Translations under genes and position numbers: made by a program
The notes under the pieces: model-generated
Told to the model about the DNA's origin: nothing
The model's input: only the letters and a program-made list of their open reading frames with translations
The model's database searches: none
Source: Beta vulgaris subsp. vulgaris
Lineage: Eukaryota > Streptophyta > Magnoliopsida > Caryophyllales > Amaranthaceae
Reading direction: 5' to 3'
DNA length: 64,000 nucleotides
Assembly (NCBI RefSeq): GCF_026745355.1
Contig: NC_079208.1
Span: 19,056,213-19,120,212 of the forward strand
In this document: piece after piece, positions 45,991-58,260 of the stretch
How the letters are laid out: every line of letters begins with the position of its first letter
Position numbering within the stretch: position 1 is the stretch's first letter

Positions 45991-47270
45991 GGATTGTTAA
46001 AATGTGGAAGAGGAGAAAGAAAGTTGGAAAGAGGTTTGTTTAATGGGGATTGAGAAGTTTACGGAGAGGCAAGTAAAAAAACCGTATATTTCGCTAAAAA
46101 ATAAGTTACTTTGTATGAGTGTGTAATTCAAATAAGAGCATAAGTTGTAAAGGGATCCAAAAAAAAGTAAACATAAGAATTATTATACCTCTATCCATGA
46201 TAATATAAGATTTAATAGTGTTAAGTTTCTTAATTATATAGCAATATCACGATATGATATGATTATTTGTACGATAAGTCTCTATAGTTATTCTTAAAAG
46301 TAGGGTATATGTTATAGCTACAAAAGAAATCACACAAAGTACTTTTGTGGTTCAGCGTTGTTTACTATTGGAAGATTATGCATGATTCTCTTTTTCGTAT
46401 TTATATAGTACTATCTATGAATTTGCTTCCATCTCCCAAATAACAAAAACTAGAAAACTATAAATCCTATTATAAATGAAGAGTACAATTCTTGTCATTG
46501 AGATAATACTGCGACATTTGATAGATGTAAATTTAGCTCTCATGTTGTTTAGCTTAATAGCTTTTACTTTCACTCTTATTTGTTCTATGTACTTTATTTT
46601 TTTATTATTTTAACTCAAGTTTGTTCTATGTGTTCTTTTATCTACCATATATTTTCTACGATTTCTAAATTTATTGTTCCCATCTTTAAATTTTTGGCTA
46701 ACATCCCCTCATTCGAAATTCTATGAAAAAAAGCTTCAATTTGGAGAGTACGTAATGATTGTGGTGAGAATAGTCCATAAAATGATTGGTGATCGCATTT
46801 TATTTCGTCATCTATTCCATTTCATTCTCTTAAAAACATGCAAAATGCAATCATCACCACAATCTCTAGTAGGGGTGCAAGTTATTTGGTTAAAAATCGA
46901 AAATCGTAGAAAATCAAATCGAATTAGAAAATTGGTTTTTTTATATATATAAATTCGGTTTCGTTTGATTTAAATATTTTTTCTGTTTTCGATTTGGTTC
47001 GGTTTTTAGTTTCAATAAATTGAAATAAACCAAACCAAACCGAAGCTTATAATTTATATATGTGATATTATGGCCATATGGGTTTTGATGGGTTTAAAAT
47101 ATCTTCAGCCTATCCATGATATGTCTGTAATAGCCAAAAATTTAAACAGCTTTGATTACAGGCTAATTACATATTATTAGCCTGATTATTTAAATTTTTG
47201 GAAATTGCTTGAGGTATATATAAGATATACCAGTACTAACAATGTTCTTAAGGTAGATAAATTTTTGGAA
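45991..47270. other. CNGC upstream region, no gene
   Basis: Contains the putative leader and promoter of the CNGC gene (minus strand); a weak AAATATAC box lies near 46086. 46868-47045 begins AGGGGTGCAA and holds CGGTTTCG/AACCGAA inverted strings, like a truncated hAT MITE. 47190-47218 and 47258-47287 are direct copies of TTTTTGGAAATTGCTTGAGG. Confidence 0.4.
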
Positions 47271-47276
47271 ATTGCT

Positions 47277-48724
47277 TGAGGTATAAGTACATATTCTAAC
47301 ATAATTTAGTTGCATATTAGGGTGTATTTTCATGTACCATTAGAGCATTTAAATCGCATTTATGCATATTTGGGTCCGTTTTTATAAGTTACAGTCCTTT
47401 CACGGGTTGTTTTGTATTTTGATTTAACTTCAGGTACTTTGGACTCCTTTTTAAGGAGATAATGGTTAAGGTACTTGAATTACCTTCAAAAGGACACACC
47501 ATGTTCCCAAAACCGTGCGAAATATGGTGATTTGGATTGGGTTAGAAGTTAGACTTGAAAAGCTTTCTAACGATATATTATATGCACCAAATGGAGCTAT
47601 GTATCAAAAGTTATAACGTTTCGAAGTTGAGTTGGAGAATCTGATGATTACAGGGCAGCACGTCCGTGTCACTTTTGACGCGACCATCTCACTTTCGACA
47701 CTCTTGTGTCACTCTGATTTTTTTCAGGCACTCGATTATTTTTGTATAGTACATTTTATGGTTATAGGCCAACACGTCAGGGTCATTATTGACACATCCG
47801 TGTTCATCTGCTCCATGACGCGTTTTGTGAAGTCGGTTTTATTATTTTAGGAAATTATAAATACACTTTATTTGTTTAATGACGGGACATAGCTCATTGT
47901 ACACACTGTTTTTAGGGTTTCTAGAGAGAAAGTTGTAGATCTTCATTGTTTTTCAAGACTCTACCTTTCTTCCATCAGTTCAAATATTTATTTTCTCCTT
48001 CTTGTCCTTTGTTTTCTATTATGAATTTTCATTATTCTTCTTTAACTTATTTATCTATTTCAATTATGCTTGAGTAGTCCTTTCATCTATGGTTAAGTTG
48101 AACCCTATTATGTATTAATTCAGGATTATTTCCTTAAATCTCCAAATTAGTTGTCTATTTGTTCTTACTTAATCGATTGTGCATACTCCAATACTAGATT
48201 AGGGATAATTAGTATGTTATTATTCAATTGTCTTGATCACAACAGGAGTTGGGTTTTGATGGATTTGGGTATTTCAATTAAGGACATGAAATTCTCCATG
48301 GGAGTAGGAAGAATGGATTATTAGGAAGTCAGAGTATCGCGTTTAATATCCTTAATTTGCATGATTCGACGGGAGTAGGCTTGAGTGCTTATTAAGGAAG
48401 CGATAGATACTCAGGAGAGGTTTGTGATATTTTATAGGGTGGACTTTTCCTTGTGAACATTTAATTGATTAGTTTGGCGTAGGAATTATTTTGTATTACT
48501 TCATGCTAGTGGAGATACTTAGTTGTAGAGTGTTTTATTTATATATTGATTAGTATAGTTCATTCGACCATTATTAATATTAACATCCTTTAGTCTTACC
48601 ATTATTTAAGGGCTAATCATAGAACAACTTTCTCTTTATGGGATCGACCCTGACTTACCCAAGTACATAGTTAGAAGGTTAGTAAGGTTATTTATTTTTT
48701 ATTAGGTGCGCGACATGCCTATCA
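47277..48724 (+). repeat. 5' LTR of the LARD-like element
   Basis: Aligns with 52019-53546 throughout (AACATAATTTAGTTGCATAT near the start, GACTCCTTTT.AAGGA, TGACGGGA, GATCGACCCTGACTTACCC near the end). It has more differences and indels than the copia LTR pair, so it looks older. Confidence 0.8.
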
Positions 48725-48729
48725 AATTT

Positions 48730-48747
48730 TGGTGCTATTGCCGGGGA
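48730..48747 (+). promoter_or_regulatory. Primer binding site, tRNA-Asp type
   Basis: TGGTGCTATTGCCGGGGA, two differences from the plant tRNA-Asp complement, five bases inside the 5' LTR. Confidence 0.8.
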
Positions 48748-49137
48748 GACTATATTGTTCTATTTGTTTTATTATTTGTGAGACTAAACTGTATATATTT
48801 TTTTCCTTTTGTGAATATTTTTATTTATTTTTTTGAATAACTTTTTTGTATTACAGACTCATATTATTTTGATGATGGGGATAATTCTTTTGCTAGGCAA
48901 CATAGTCATAATTCTTGGGATTCTCATGTTTACAGTTTTGATGCATCATATCAAAATCTTTCCAATTTTTGCATGAGTTCTCCTGAATTACCTCATATGC
49001 TTTGTGAACCCAATGTATATGCTAGTAATTCTAGAGCAATTTTTTTCTTTTTCTCAATATGAGAATGAATTGTTTTGGAAATACTATTATAGACTTTGCA
49101 ATTTTGTTGGTCCTAACCATGGAATTAAAATTTAGGA

Positions 49138-49473
49138 ATGTGTCTAGTAATTTATGAGGGTTTAAATGAAGAAACTAGGGTAGTGTTTGATTCTATGTCT
49201 AATGGGACATTTCTAGCCCAATCACCAGATTATTGTTGGGATTTAATTGAGTGGTTGGCTAAGAATAACTATGAATGGGGTATGTCTTTATCTACTAGAC
49301 CAACCCCACAACTCTATAATTGTATTACAACACATTCTTATTCTTCGAATTGTCACTCTACTTCTCATGTAATTTCTTTGCGTGATGTGATATTAGTGAA
49401 TGATTTTAATCCCTCACCCCAATATGAATTTGATTATTACACTCAAAATTCTCATCCCCGGTCATATTTATGA
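49138..49473 (+). pseudogene. gag-like fragment of the LARD-like element
   Basis: LVIYEGLNEETRVVFDSMSN, then a block with SPDYCWDLIEWLAKNNYEW, matches the style of the plant gypsy gag C-terminal capsid region (EGL...R...D....G.F....P..AW..L..LA....W). Upstream sequence (48850-49137) looks like decayed N-terminal gag. It may give capsid-like material but no enzymes. Confidence 0.6.
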
Positions 49474-49919
49474 TGATGATGATGATGATGATGATGATTA
49501 TGCGGGTTATAGAGAATGAGAGTTATAAGGATGATGATCAAATTATAGAAGAGATCAATGTGATGGATATTTTAAAGAAGGAAGAAACATTTATTGAAAA
49601 ACCTTCCTTGGAAAAGTCTATAGATGAGAGTGATGTGATTCTTGAGTCTTTGTCGGTTTCACCTACTGTTTTTGAGTTTCATGTTCCTATATCTCAAATA
49701 CTTTCCCTCATTCCTTCTTTTCCTATATTATATCCTCCATCATCCCTTATTTCTCCCTCTTTGAATGACTCTTATGATCATGAAATTTATGTACATTCTG
49801 TTTTTTCCCAACCTGTTAGGTCATGTAAAAAGACTAATAATTTTTCTTTTTCTTCCTTCGATCTTGTGGATATAACTTTTTCTTTGATTTTCCTTTGTGC
49901 AGGTCTTGTAGAGAATTAG
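49470..49919 (+). CDS. Acidic ORF of the LARD-like element, unknown function
   Basis: A 149-codon frame starting in an (ATG)n run, giving repeated Met at the N-terminus. It then has an acidic region (KDDDQIIEEINVMDILKKEE) and a Ser/Pro-rich hydrophobic middle. No domain recognised. It may be the C-terminal extension of the gag-like protein in another frame, or meaningless; included because it is the longest open frame of the element. Confidence 0.3.
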   Translation: MMMMMMMMMIMRVIENESYKDDDQIIEEINVMDILKKEETFIEKPSLEKSIDESDVILESLSVSPTVFEFHVPISQILSLIPSFPILYPPSSLISPSLNDSYDHEIYVHSVFSQPVRSCKKTNNFSFSSFDLVDITFSLIFLCAGLVEN

Positions 49920-52018
49920 AACTAATTTATTTTACATTTTTTTTGTATATTAGTTGTGTTTTTGTCAGATGCATGCAGATGTATTTGACAAACTACTAAG
50001 GGCTTTGATAAGCTATTCTTGGGAGGCAACCAAGTTTTCTAAACTTTTTTTTCTTTTTAATTTTAGAGTTAGGAAATTCTAATATTTTATTTGATTACTA
50101 ACTTGTAAAATTTATGCAAATTGTGATTCAGGGGTTGAGTTCCTATTATTTATTGAGGTTAATTTCTAAGTACTTGATGTTGTGCTTTGTGAGGAGGTTC
50201 AATTATCACCCACGACACTTTTGGTGTACTCTTTCGTTTCTCCCTGTTCAACTTTTTGAGAGTCATATCTCTTTTTGCCATTTATTTTGGTTTAACTTGA
50301 TTGTGTGATTGAGGAAGTTGATCCTGTTATGTGATTGTGGATTTTTCTTTATTCCCTTCTCCTCCCAATATTTCTTTGTCATGTTGAGGACAATATGTTA
50401 TTTAGCTTGGGGAAGGATTTATTTTTTGGGTCATAACTTTGCACATATTTTCTTTTAGGTAAATTTTCTATTTAATTTGCATATTTGCATATTTTGGCTT
50501 TGTGGGTATGCCTTCTGAAAACCTTAACGAGACCTTACTTATCCACTAGGGCAGTCTAGGGGTTTAAAGGGCTTGTTGCACATGTTAAGTGCAATCGTGA
50601 TTCCGACGAAAGTGAGTTAGGATTTATTGCTTTCTTAGTATTAGGGGCATATTAGTTATATTCATTTAGTTTGACGATTACAGAAAATATATGTTTTATT
50701 CCATGAGATTGATAATTTATGAGATTTGGGCATATCTTGGATATTGGAATTAAAATTTACGAAATTGAGTTAGACTGCATTGACCGCTTCATGGTACGTT
50801 TGTTTTGAAACTTGAATTGTTTGTGGTAAGATTTATTGACATCCCCAAGAAAGACTTGATTTTACTTGGTAAGCATAACCCTTATGAGGATTTTTTCAAG
50901 CCTTATAGACTAACACATCTTCATCAGTCTTCTACTTTTTGTTGTGTGATATTCCTCATGAAGTATGACTCTTGAACTTGCATTGGCACTCTTTGAGACT
51001 TATATGGCATATGCATGTGTTGATATGATTGAGGTGTTCTTTTCGTTGTTTTGAGCCTTAATACATTTTCTTTTCATATATATTATTCTCTTAACCCATG
51101 TTGAACTTTTAATATCCCAATTTCTTGATCAACCTACATTACAAGTCTCTAGTCTTTTATGATTTCTCTACCAAAGCCTTTCTAAGTGGAGTAGCATTAA
51201 AGTTCATATTTTGAGCTTGTGTTTGTGGTTTTTTGGTAATTATTGGAAGAAAATATGTTGAAATAAAAAACTGCTTAAAACATAGTGTGAAAGCGCAAAA
51301 TGAAAAGAATGATGAAGAAGTTGTGAAGAGTAATTCTGAAAAATTGAAAAAAAAAGAAAGAAGTGAAAAAAGATTGAATAAAAGGTGAAATAATGTTTGG
51401 AGTTGATAAAGATGGGTATTATCTTGATTTATTGGCGATGTGTTGTTGAACTTCTAGTAGAAGTTTTTGTGGCATTTGCATCTAATGATGATAGATGTTA
51501 AAGTGATATTTCCTCCACTAGTTGGCTTTTAGCACTACATTCCCAAATATTTTCCTACCCTTAGCTTAGCCACACTGCCACCCTTTGTAAATCTTCATGA
51601 TCTATCTGCATGTTTTAGCCAGTTTTAAGTGGAGAATGAGACGATAGTCAAGTTTAAAGAAAAATACTTCATTCGAGTCAACTTATCCATGTTTGAGTGG
51701 AAATTTCATAACCTATAAACACGTGAGAGAAAGTGTGCTTGACTAAAGTTAAGTTTATCGAGTTTAATTGAGTCTAGTTTGGTGAAGGTTTATGGTTTGT
51801 CATGGTTAGTCAAGTTGCGATTACATGAATTCATATAAGATGTGAATTGTGGTCATCCTAGTCTAATCTTATAATTATAATATCTTTCATATACCCGAAT
51901 TTCGTATCTTGGAAATTGAATGGCTAAACATATATATATTGTACAAAAGTTCATTCTCTTCCCTCGTGAATTAGTTCGGTTTGCTTGAGGACAAGGAAAT
52001 GTTTAGCTTGGGGGAGTT
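49920..52018 (+). other. Non-coding internal region of the LARD-like element, ending in polypurine tract
   Basis: No protein is evident. The conserved motifs GGGAGGCAACC (50022), TTGAGGACAATATG (50383) and GAGGACAAGG (51988) are present. The tract AGCTTGGGGGAGTT (about 52005-52018) directly precedes the 3' LTR and is the expected plus-strand primer. Confidence 0.7.
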
Positions 52019-53546
52019 TGATAAGTACATATTGTAACATAATTTAGTTGCATATATAATAGGGTGCACTTTCAGGTAGCATTACATCATTTACATTAAA
52101 TATGTATATTTAGGTCCCTTTTTCTATAAGCTAGTTTCACGGGTTGCTTCTTATTTTGATTTAATTTCAGGTACTTTAGACTCCTTTTCAAGGACATGAT
52201 CATTAAGGCACTTGTATTGCCTTCAACAAGGACATATCATGTGCCCAAAATAGATCGAAATTGAAGAAGATACAAAGGACTTTGTGTACTTGTGCGAAAT
52301 ATGACATCTCTGCACAATTTCTCCCATATCTTATGAAACAAAAACGAGAATGAGGTGATTTCAATTGAATTGGAAACTAGACTTGAAGAGCTTGTCGATG
52401 ATATATTATATACGCCAAATAAAGCTCTGTATCAAAAGTTTTTATTGCTCGAAGTTGAGATGGGGAATATGACGATTACAGGGCAACACGTCCGTATCAC
52501 TTTTGACACGACCGTGTCCCTCTAATTTCTTCAAGGCAGTCACTTATTTTCATATATTACATTTTATGGTTACAGGCCAACACGTTCGTGTCATTATTAT
52601 CACGTCTGTGTCATTATTGACACGTCCATGTTTGTCTGCTCCATGACGCGTTTTGTGAAGTCGGTTTTATTATTTTAGGAAGTTATAAATACTCTTTTAT
52701 TTGTTTAATGACGGGATATAATTTATTGTACACACTTTTTTTAGGGTTTCTAGAGAGAAGTTAGAGAGTGAAACTTGTAGATCTTCATTGTTTTTCAAGA
52801 CTCTACCTTTCTTCCATCAATTAAAGTAGTTTGTTTCTCCTTATTTTCCTTTGCTTTCTATTAGGAATTTTAATTATTCTTCTGTAACATATTTATCTAT
52901 TTCAATTAGGCTTGAGTAGTTCTTTTATCTATGGTTAAGTTGAACCCTACTATGAATTCATTCATTATTATTTCTTTATATCCCAAAATTAGTTGTTTGC
53001 ATAGTCCAATACTAGATTAGGGATGATTAGTATTGTTATTATCCCATTGTCTTGATCACAGCGTGAGTTAGGTTTTGACGGATTTGGGTATTTCAATTAA
53101 GGACATGAAATTCTCCACGGGGGTAGGAATAATGGATTGTTAGGAAGTCAGAGTGTCGCGTTTAATGTCGTTAATTTGCATGATTCCATGAGAGTAGGCT
53201 TGAATGTTTATTAAGGAAGCCATAGATAATCGGGAGAGGTTTATGGTATTTTATAAGGTGGACTTTTCCTTGTGAATATTTGATTATTGATTAGTTTGGG
53301 GTAAGAATTATTTTGTATTACTCCATGCTAGTAGGGACACTTAACTGTAGAGTCTTTTATTTATATATTGATTAGTATAGTTCATTCGACCATTATTAAT
53401 ATTAGCATCCTTTGGTCTTACCATTTTTTAAGGGCTAACCATAAAACAACTTTCTCTTTGTCGGATCGACCCTGACTTACCCTACTAAATAGTTAGGAGG
53501 TTAGTTAGGTTATTTATTTTTGATTAAGTGCGCGACATGCCTATCA
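52019..53546 (+). repeat. 3' LTR of the LARD-like element
   Basis: Begins TGATAAGTACATATTG after the polypurine tract and ends ATGCCTATCA; pairs with 47277-48724. Confidence 0.8.
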
Positions 53547-55334
53547 TTTATACTAGAAATAGTTTATACAAGAAGATTCACATATAAGTATATAACAACA
53601 GAAAACTAGTCCTGCGTAAATTTTAACGTATCCAGGTTTGTTGCATAATAGTTGGAGTAAAGCTCCTACTCTCTCTTCTACGAGTATTTGGGTGATGCGT
53701 CCATGGATGACTCCACCAAGCTATCTTTAAATGCTTTCTTAGGTCGTTACATGGTTTTACTTTACTCCCAAAGTACAGGTTTTACATGTAACTAAAAATA
53801 TGTTTTTATTTGAAGGTCAGTTGTAATAAGGTTCGAAAATGTTGGATTGTTTCGGTTCATTAAAGTCCTAGTTGTTATAAGTTGTAATTTAGGAAAGTTT
53901 CCTTAAGTATGAAGTGTAAAGTGGCGTGCAAGGGGAATCCTATTAGCCGTGTGGTTTGGTTGTTTTTAAGGAAAGATTTGCCATCTTTCCTTAAGCTTTT
54001 GTTTTCTTAAGTTCTAGCTAGATTCCAGGCTAGAATTAAGGGATAATACTTTTCTTATTTATTACTAGATGGCCGTGTGGTTTGATGTACTTGGGGAGCA
54101 AGGTTTTCTTGTTTCTTCTCCTATAAATAAAGGTACCTAACCATGTAAAGGTTAGAGTATGATTAAGTTTAACCTATTCGTTGTGAATTAAAGTTTTCGG
54201 AGTGAATCCAAAGTCTAAGCAGTGAATGCAAACCCTAATTATTGTTAATCCTTGGTTAGGAATTAATAACTTTGTATCCATTGTTACTAATCAATTTAGA
54301 GTACTTTAACTAGTCATATTCAAACTACACCATCATAAACACTAGAAGAATCCAACTTTCAATCAAGAATAACCTTCTAAAACCATATCATTGGGGTCTT
54401 GAGATGCTTGAGTCTAGAAAAGAAACCAAAAAGAGCACAACTATCATGAGCAATAAAATGGAGCAAAGAGTGACATGTTAAAGTGAAACCAACTTTACGA
54501 TTCAACACAATGTAATTATAGCAATTGTTAGTCATTGTTCATATAGTGAAGCTCAAATTTCAATGAAAATAATAGTTAGTATGAGACCAAACAGATAAGA
54601 AACCTCAGCTTTCTCCAAATCAGCACAATGAATTGGAACTGTATGAAAATAAGCTATACTATGAGTTATCCAGACTGATGAATCCAAAGTCTATCAATGA
54701 TCAATGAGCCTGCAAAAGCAGTTGCGACTTCAAATTTCGAAAACCTGAATACATAATTTGTAGAAGCATTTTAAAACAGGCAGCCAACTTGTATACGGTT
54801 GTTCAAAAAAAAAATGTATACGAGAGAGGGAGATTTAGCTCATCTTAAGTTAATCTTGATGATGTTGCACTATCTTTTCACTTGACATGTCAGTCTGTGA
54901 TTTAAAAAATTTGATCTACTATCTGTGTTGTGATTGTTTGTTCAAGTGGGTTGCTTTTGAAGAATTTGATCATCTTTGTGTTTTGTTTAGCAAGGTAATG
55001 GGTACCATCAGATAAGTTTCGCCATGTCCATTAGATGTTTACTACATATACATCAGGGCTACACTACAAGTACATTAAATCTCAAGGACATTATTAATAT
55101 AACCTGGAAATTTATATTGGATATAAGGAAACAAAGTTTATTAAAAGAAAAGCATATAAAAGAAAAAAAAATGTTATAGAGGTGTAGGTAGAGAAGTGCA
55201 ATGGGAAGTTTAAAAAGAGTTAGTAGTTTCGGAGAGTAGTAGTACAAAGGAGGTAATAATCATGCAGGAAATTGTAGGTTCGAGAAGGGCAACCTATCTA
55301 GTATCTAAGAGGTAGCTAGCTTAATATGCTTTGG
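53547..55334. other. Intergenic DNA with a possible solo LTR
   Basis: No gene seen. 53820-54260 has LTR-like traits (start TGTAATAAGG, TATAAATAAAGG at about 54122, GTGAATTAAAG downstream), but no end or duplication was established. 55020-55090 resembles 60448-60520 on the other side of the copia element. Confidence 0.35.
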
Positions 55335-55640
55335 TGTAAAGAATTACAATTATGTTGTTGTGTAAATATGGGTACATGTATATAGCTATTGCATCAGCCT
55401 CTATTTTGTCATGATATGAGCTGTCATTTTGTATGATCCTAGGCTGATTTAGTTTTGTCCTTTTGTACAGCACTGCTCTAGGTTTTATTCCCTAGGTTGA
55501 TATATATTCAGTAGAAAGGTAGTGATAGCGGCAAATTGTAATACATTACAATAGAAGGAAATAGAGAAAAAACCTATGTGATCTTAACAGAGAGAAAAAC
55601 ACCATTTTATTTCCTTGATGATTTGAGCTTCCTCTTTTCA
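55335..55640 (+). repeat. 5' LTR of the copia element
   Basis: 306 bp, 8 substitutions and no indels against 60129-60434. Contains GATATATATTCAG near 55498 as the best TATA-like segment. Confidence 0.95.
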
Positions 55641-55652
55641 TGGTATCAGAGC
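55641..55652 (+). promoter_or_regulatory. Primer binding site, tRNA-iMet type
   Basis: TGGTATCAGAGC starts immediately after the 5' LTR; an exact match to the usual copia primer site. Confidence 0.92.
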
Positions 55653-55749
55653 ACAGTGTTTAAGATCTTTATCAGGAAGTTCAAAACATCAAAGTTCTGA
55701 TTTTTTCTTCTTCAAAAAACCAAATTTTTCATTTTTGAAACCAGCTAAA

Positions 55750-56880
55750 ATGGCTGAGAAAACTAAAAAGAACTCTCACTTCAATAACCCTTACAAAGAC
55801 CCTCTCTTCATTGATGTCAATAAAAATGCAGCAACAGCCCTTGGAAGTATTACTTTTGATGGTAATAACTTCCTTAACTGGAGTAAGAGCATTAAGATTG
55901 CACTTGGAGCCAAGAACAAAATAAGTTTCTTGGAAGGTAAGCACCCTAAACCCAGAGAAGCTGGAGAAGAGATGCAGAAGTGGGTTAGATGTGATTATAT
56001 GGTAAGGTCCTAGCTCCTTGCAACTATGAAGCCAGAGATTGCTGGAAGTCTTGTATCTATGCACTCCACAATAGAACTATGGAATGAAATTGTGGAAAGA
56101 TATGGCCAGGCAAATGCACCATAGCTTTTTCACCTGAAAAAGGAACTCTGGGAACTACAGCAAGGTAGTATCACTGTGGGAGAATACTACTGTTAACTGA
56201 AAGATCTCTGGGATCAAATTGGTCAACTAAAAGAGATACCTGAATGTAGCTGTGAAGCCATGAGCAAATGTAGCTGCAATCTCCTGAAAAGAATGCTCGA
56301 AATCCAAGAAAACAACAAGCTTATCAAATTTATCATGGGGCTCAATGAGGGCAATGAACAGATGAAAAGTAATCTACTTGGAACGGATCCTCTTCTGCCA
56401 GTTAACAAGGCTTACAACTTGGTGTTGCAAGTTGAAAAACATAAACTAATCACATGTGAAATGAACCTTGGAGGTGATATGAGTGCCCTGAATGTTGGAA
56501 GGCATGCGAAAGTTTAGGGCCTTTGGAACACTTTCAGAAGAAAGAATACAAAAGGGTGAAGATGGAGAAAGAGTTCAATAGATGTAACTATTGTGGGATG
56601 AAAGGACATCTCAAACAAGAATGTTTTAAGCTAAATGGGTATCCAGAGAGATTCAAAAACACAAAGGGGAAGATCAACACTAGGCAGCAGGTTGCAAATT
56701 TTGTTAAGCAAGGAAGTGAAGGGAGCTCTCAGACTCCTTTTGATTGTGGAACTTCTGAAGCTGAAGATGGTGAAAATAAGGATGAGAGCAAACTCATATC
56801 AACTGTTGTGCATGAAGTCATGAAGGCTCTAGGAGGAAGCAGCATAAGCTATGTAAACTTTGCAGGTAAAGCTGTTTAGT
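55750..56880 (+). pseudogene. gag: Copia gag, broken
   Basis: The start is ATG 55750. The gag region LGSITFDGNNFLNWSKSIKI and IELWNEIVERYG is of the copia UBN2/retrotran-gag type. In-frame stops lie at 56011 (TAG), 56122 (TAG), 56194 (TAA) and 56515 (TAG). A shift then leads to a CX2CX4HX4C zinc knuckle (CNYCGMKGHLKQEC) at about 56583. Confidence 0.85.
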
Positions 56881-58260
56881 CAAATGCAGTTTGTCATAAA
56901 AAAAAAATTTGATTGCAATTCATGGATCATTGATTCTGGTGCTAGTGATCACATTTCTGGGAACAAAAATATTTTTCATAACCTAAGAAGTCTGAAAGGT
57001 GTTATTAAGGTGGGCTTACCAGATGGAACTGTGAAAGAGGTGAATGAATTTAGAGATATAAGAGTCTCTGATGAAGTGCTCTTGAAAAATGTGTTGTATG
57101 TGAGTGATTTCAGGCACAACCTACTATCTGTGAGTAAGTTGTTACAAGAGAAAAACTTACGAAATTCATCTTTGATAAGAGTGGATGTTACCTGCAGGAC
57201 CTTTCGAATGAGAAAATTGTGGCACATGGAAGTAATCAGTGTGACTTGTACAAACTGGAAGTGAAGAAAGAGGATGGAATGAAGGATTTTGACCAAGGAC
57301 GAATTAGAAGGGTGATGGCTACAGAAGCAAGAAAAGAGAACAAGAAGGATTTAAGTTTAATTCATGCTAGACTAGGGCATGTTTCTTTATCCAAGATGAA
57401 ACACTTGTTTTTTTGTGAATGTAAGGATTTAAAATCCTACTTTTGTGATACATGTTATGTAGCTAAACACCACAGACTGCCTTTTATGTTAAGTTCTTCT
57501 ATTGCTGAAAGCATTTTTGACATGATACACATTGATCTGTGGGAACCTTACAGTGTGAAGGCAACCACAGGGGCACAATACTTCCTACAATTGTTGATGA
57601 TCACTCTAGAGTGACCTGGACTCACCTTTTGTCTAAAAAGGAAGAAGTGAAAGGAATCTTAGTTGATTTCCTTGCATATGTTGAGAATCATTTTCAGTGC
57701 AGGGTGAAGACTATCAGATCAGACAATGGGACTAAAATTTTCCAGCAAGAATGTGGCAAGATCATAGCAGAGAAGGGGATCACACATCAAAAAAGTGTTG
57801 TAGGGAGGCCACAACAGAATGTGAGAGTGGAGAGGAAGCATAGGTTCCTATTGGAGACTATAAGAGCTCTCATGATTCATGCAAATCTCCTAACCATCTG
57901 TGGGGTGAGTGTATTTTAACTGCAACTTACTTGATCAATTACTTCCTAGTGCTGTTCTTAAGTGGAAGACACCTTATGAAAGGTTAATGAAGAAAGAAGC
58001 TAAATATGACAACTTAAGGGTAATAGGTAGTCTGTGTTATGCTAGTCCTAGCAAAAAACCTAATGATAAATTTTCTGCAAGAGGTATTAGATGTATTATG
58101 ATAGGCTATCCACCACACCAGAAAGGATATAAACTCTATGATATAGACAAGAAGAAAATCTTGATTAGTAGAGATGTTGTTTTCACGAGAATATATTACC
58201 TTTTGTTCTTAACAAGAAGAGAAGAGATTAGGTTGATTTGATGGGAAACAAAACAAGTGT
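56881..58260 (+). pseudogene. pol: Copia pol: protease and integrase, broken
   Basis: The protease active-site motif SWIIDSGASDHISG is at about 56917-56958. The GAG-pre-integrase motif LIHARLGHVSLSKMKHL and the CX2C half of the zinc site (CDTCYVAKHH) follow. The integrase core has IHIDLWEPY, TIRSDNGTKIF and VERKHRFLLETIRAL, so the DDE residues are visible but spread over three frames. The C-terminal part with GYPPHQKGYKLYDI is interrupted near 58240. Confidence 0.85.

Larger units (their letters stand above)
47277..53546 (+). mobile_element. Non-autonomous Athila-related LTR element without pol (LARD-like)
   Basis: About 6.3 kb with LTRs of roughly 1.45-1.5 kb (47277-48724 and 52019-53546) ending GCGCGACATGCCTATCA. 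A tRNA-Asp-type primer site follows the left LTR, a polypurine tract precedes the right LTR, and the internal region carries only a short gag-like ORF and an acidic ORF. The strings GGGAGGCAACC (50022) and TTGAGGACAATATG (50383) also occur in the Athila element at 2116-13064, which links the two. The right flank is TTTAT, but the left flank does not match it and contains a local duplication, so the exact left end is uncertain. Confidence 0.8.

Noticed and set aside
46868..47045. Possible hAT MITE starting AGGGGTGCAA
   Set aside because: The matching right terminus and 8-bp duplication were not found; treated as a truncated remnant only.
52560..52660. Short repeats CACGTC(C/T)GTGT(C/T) inside the LARD LTRs
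   Set aside because: They are ordinary low-copy internal repetition of the LTR and give no separate feature.
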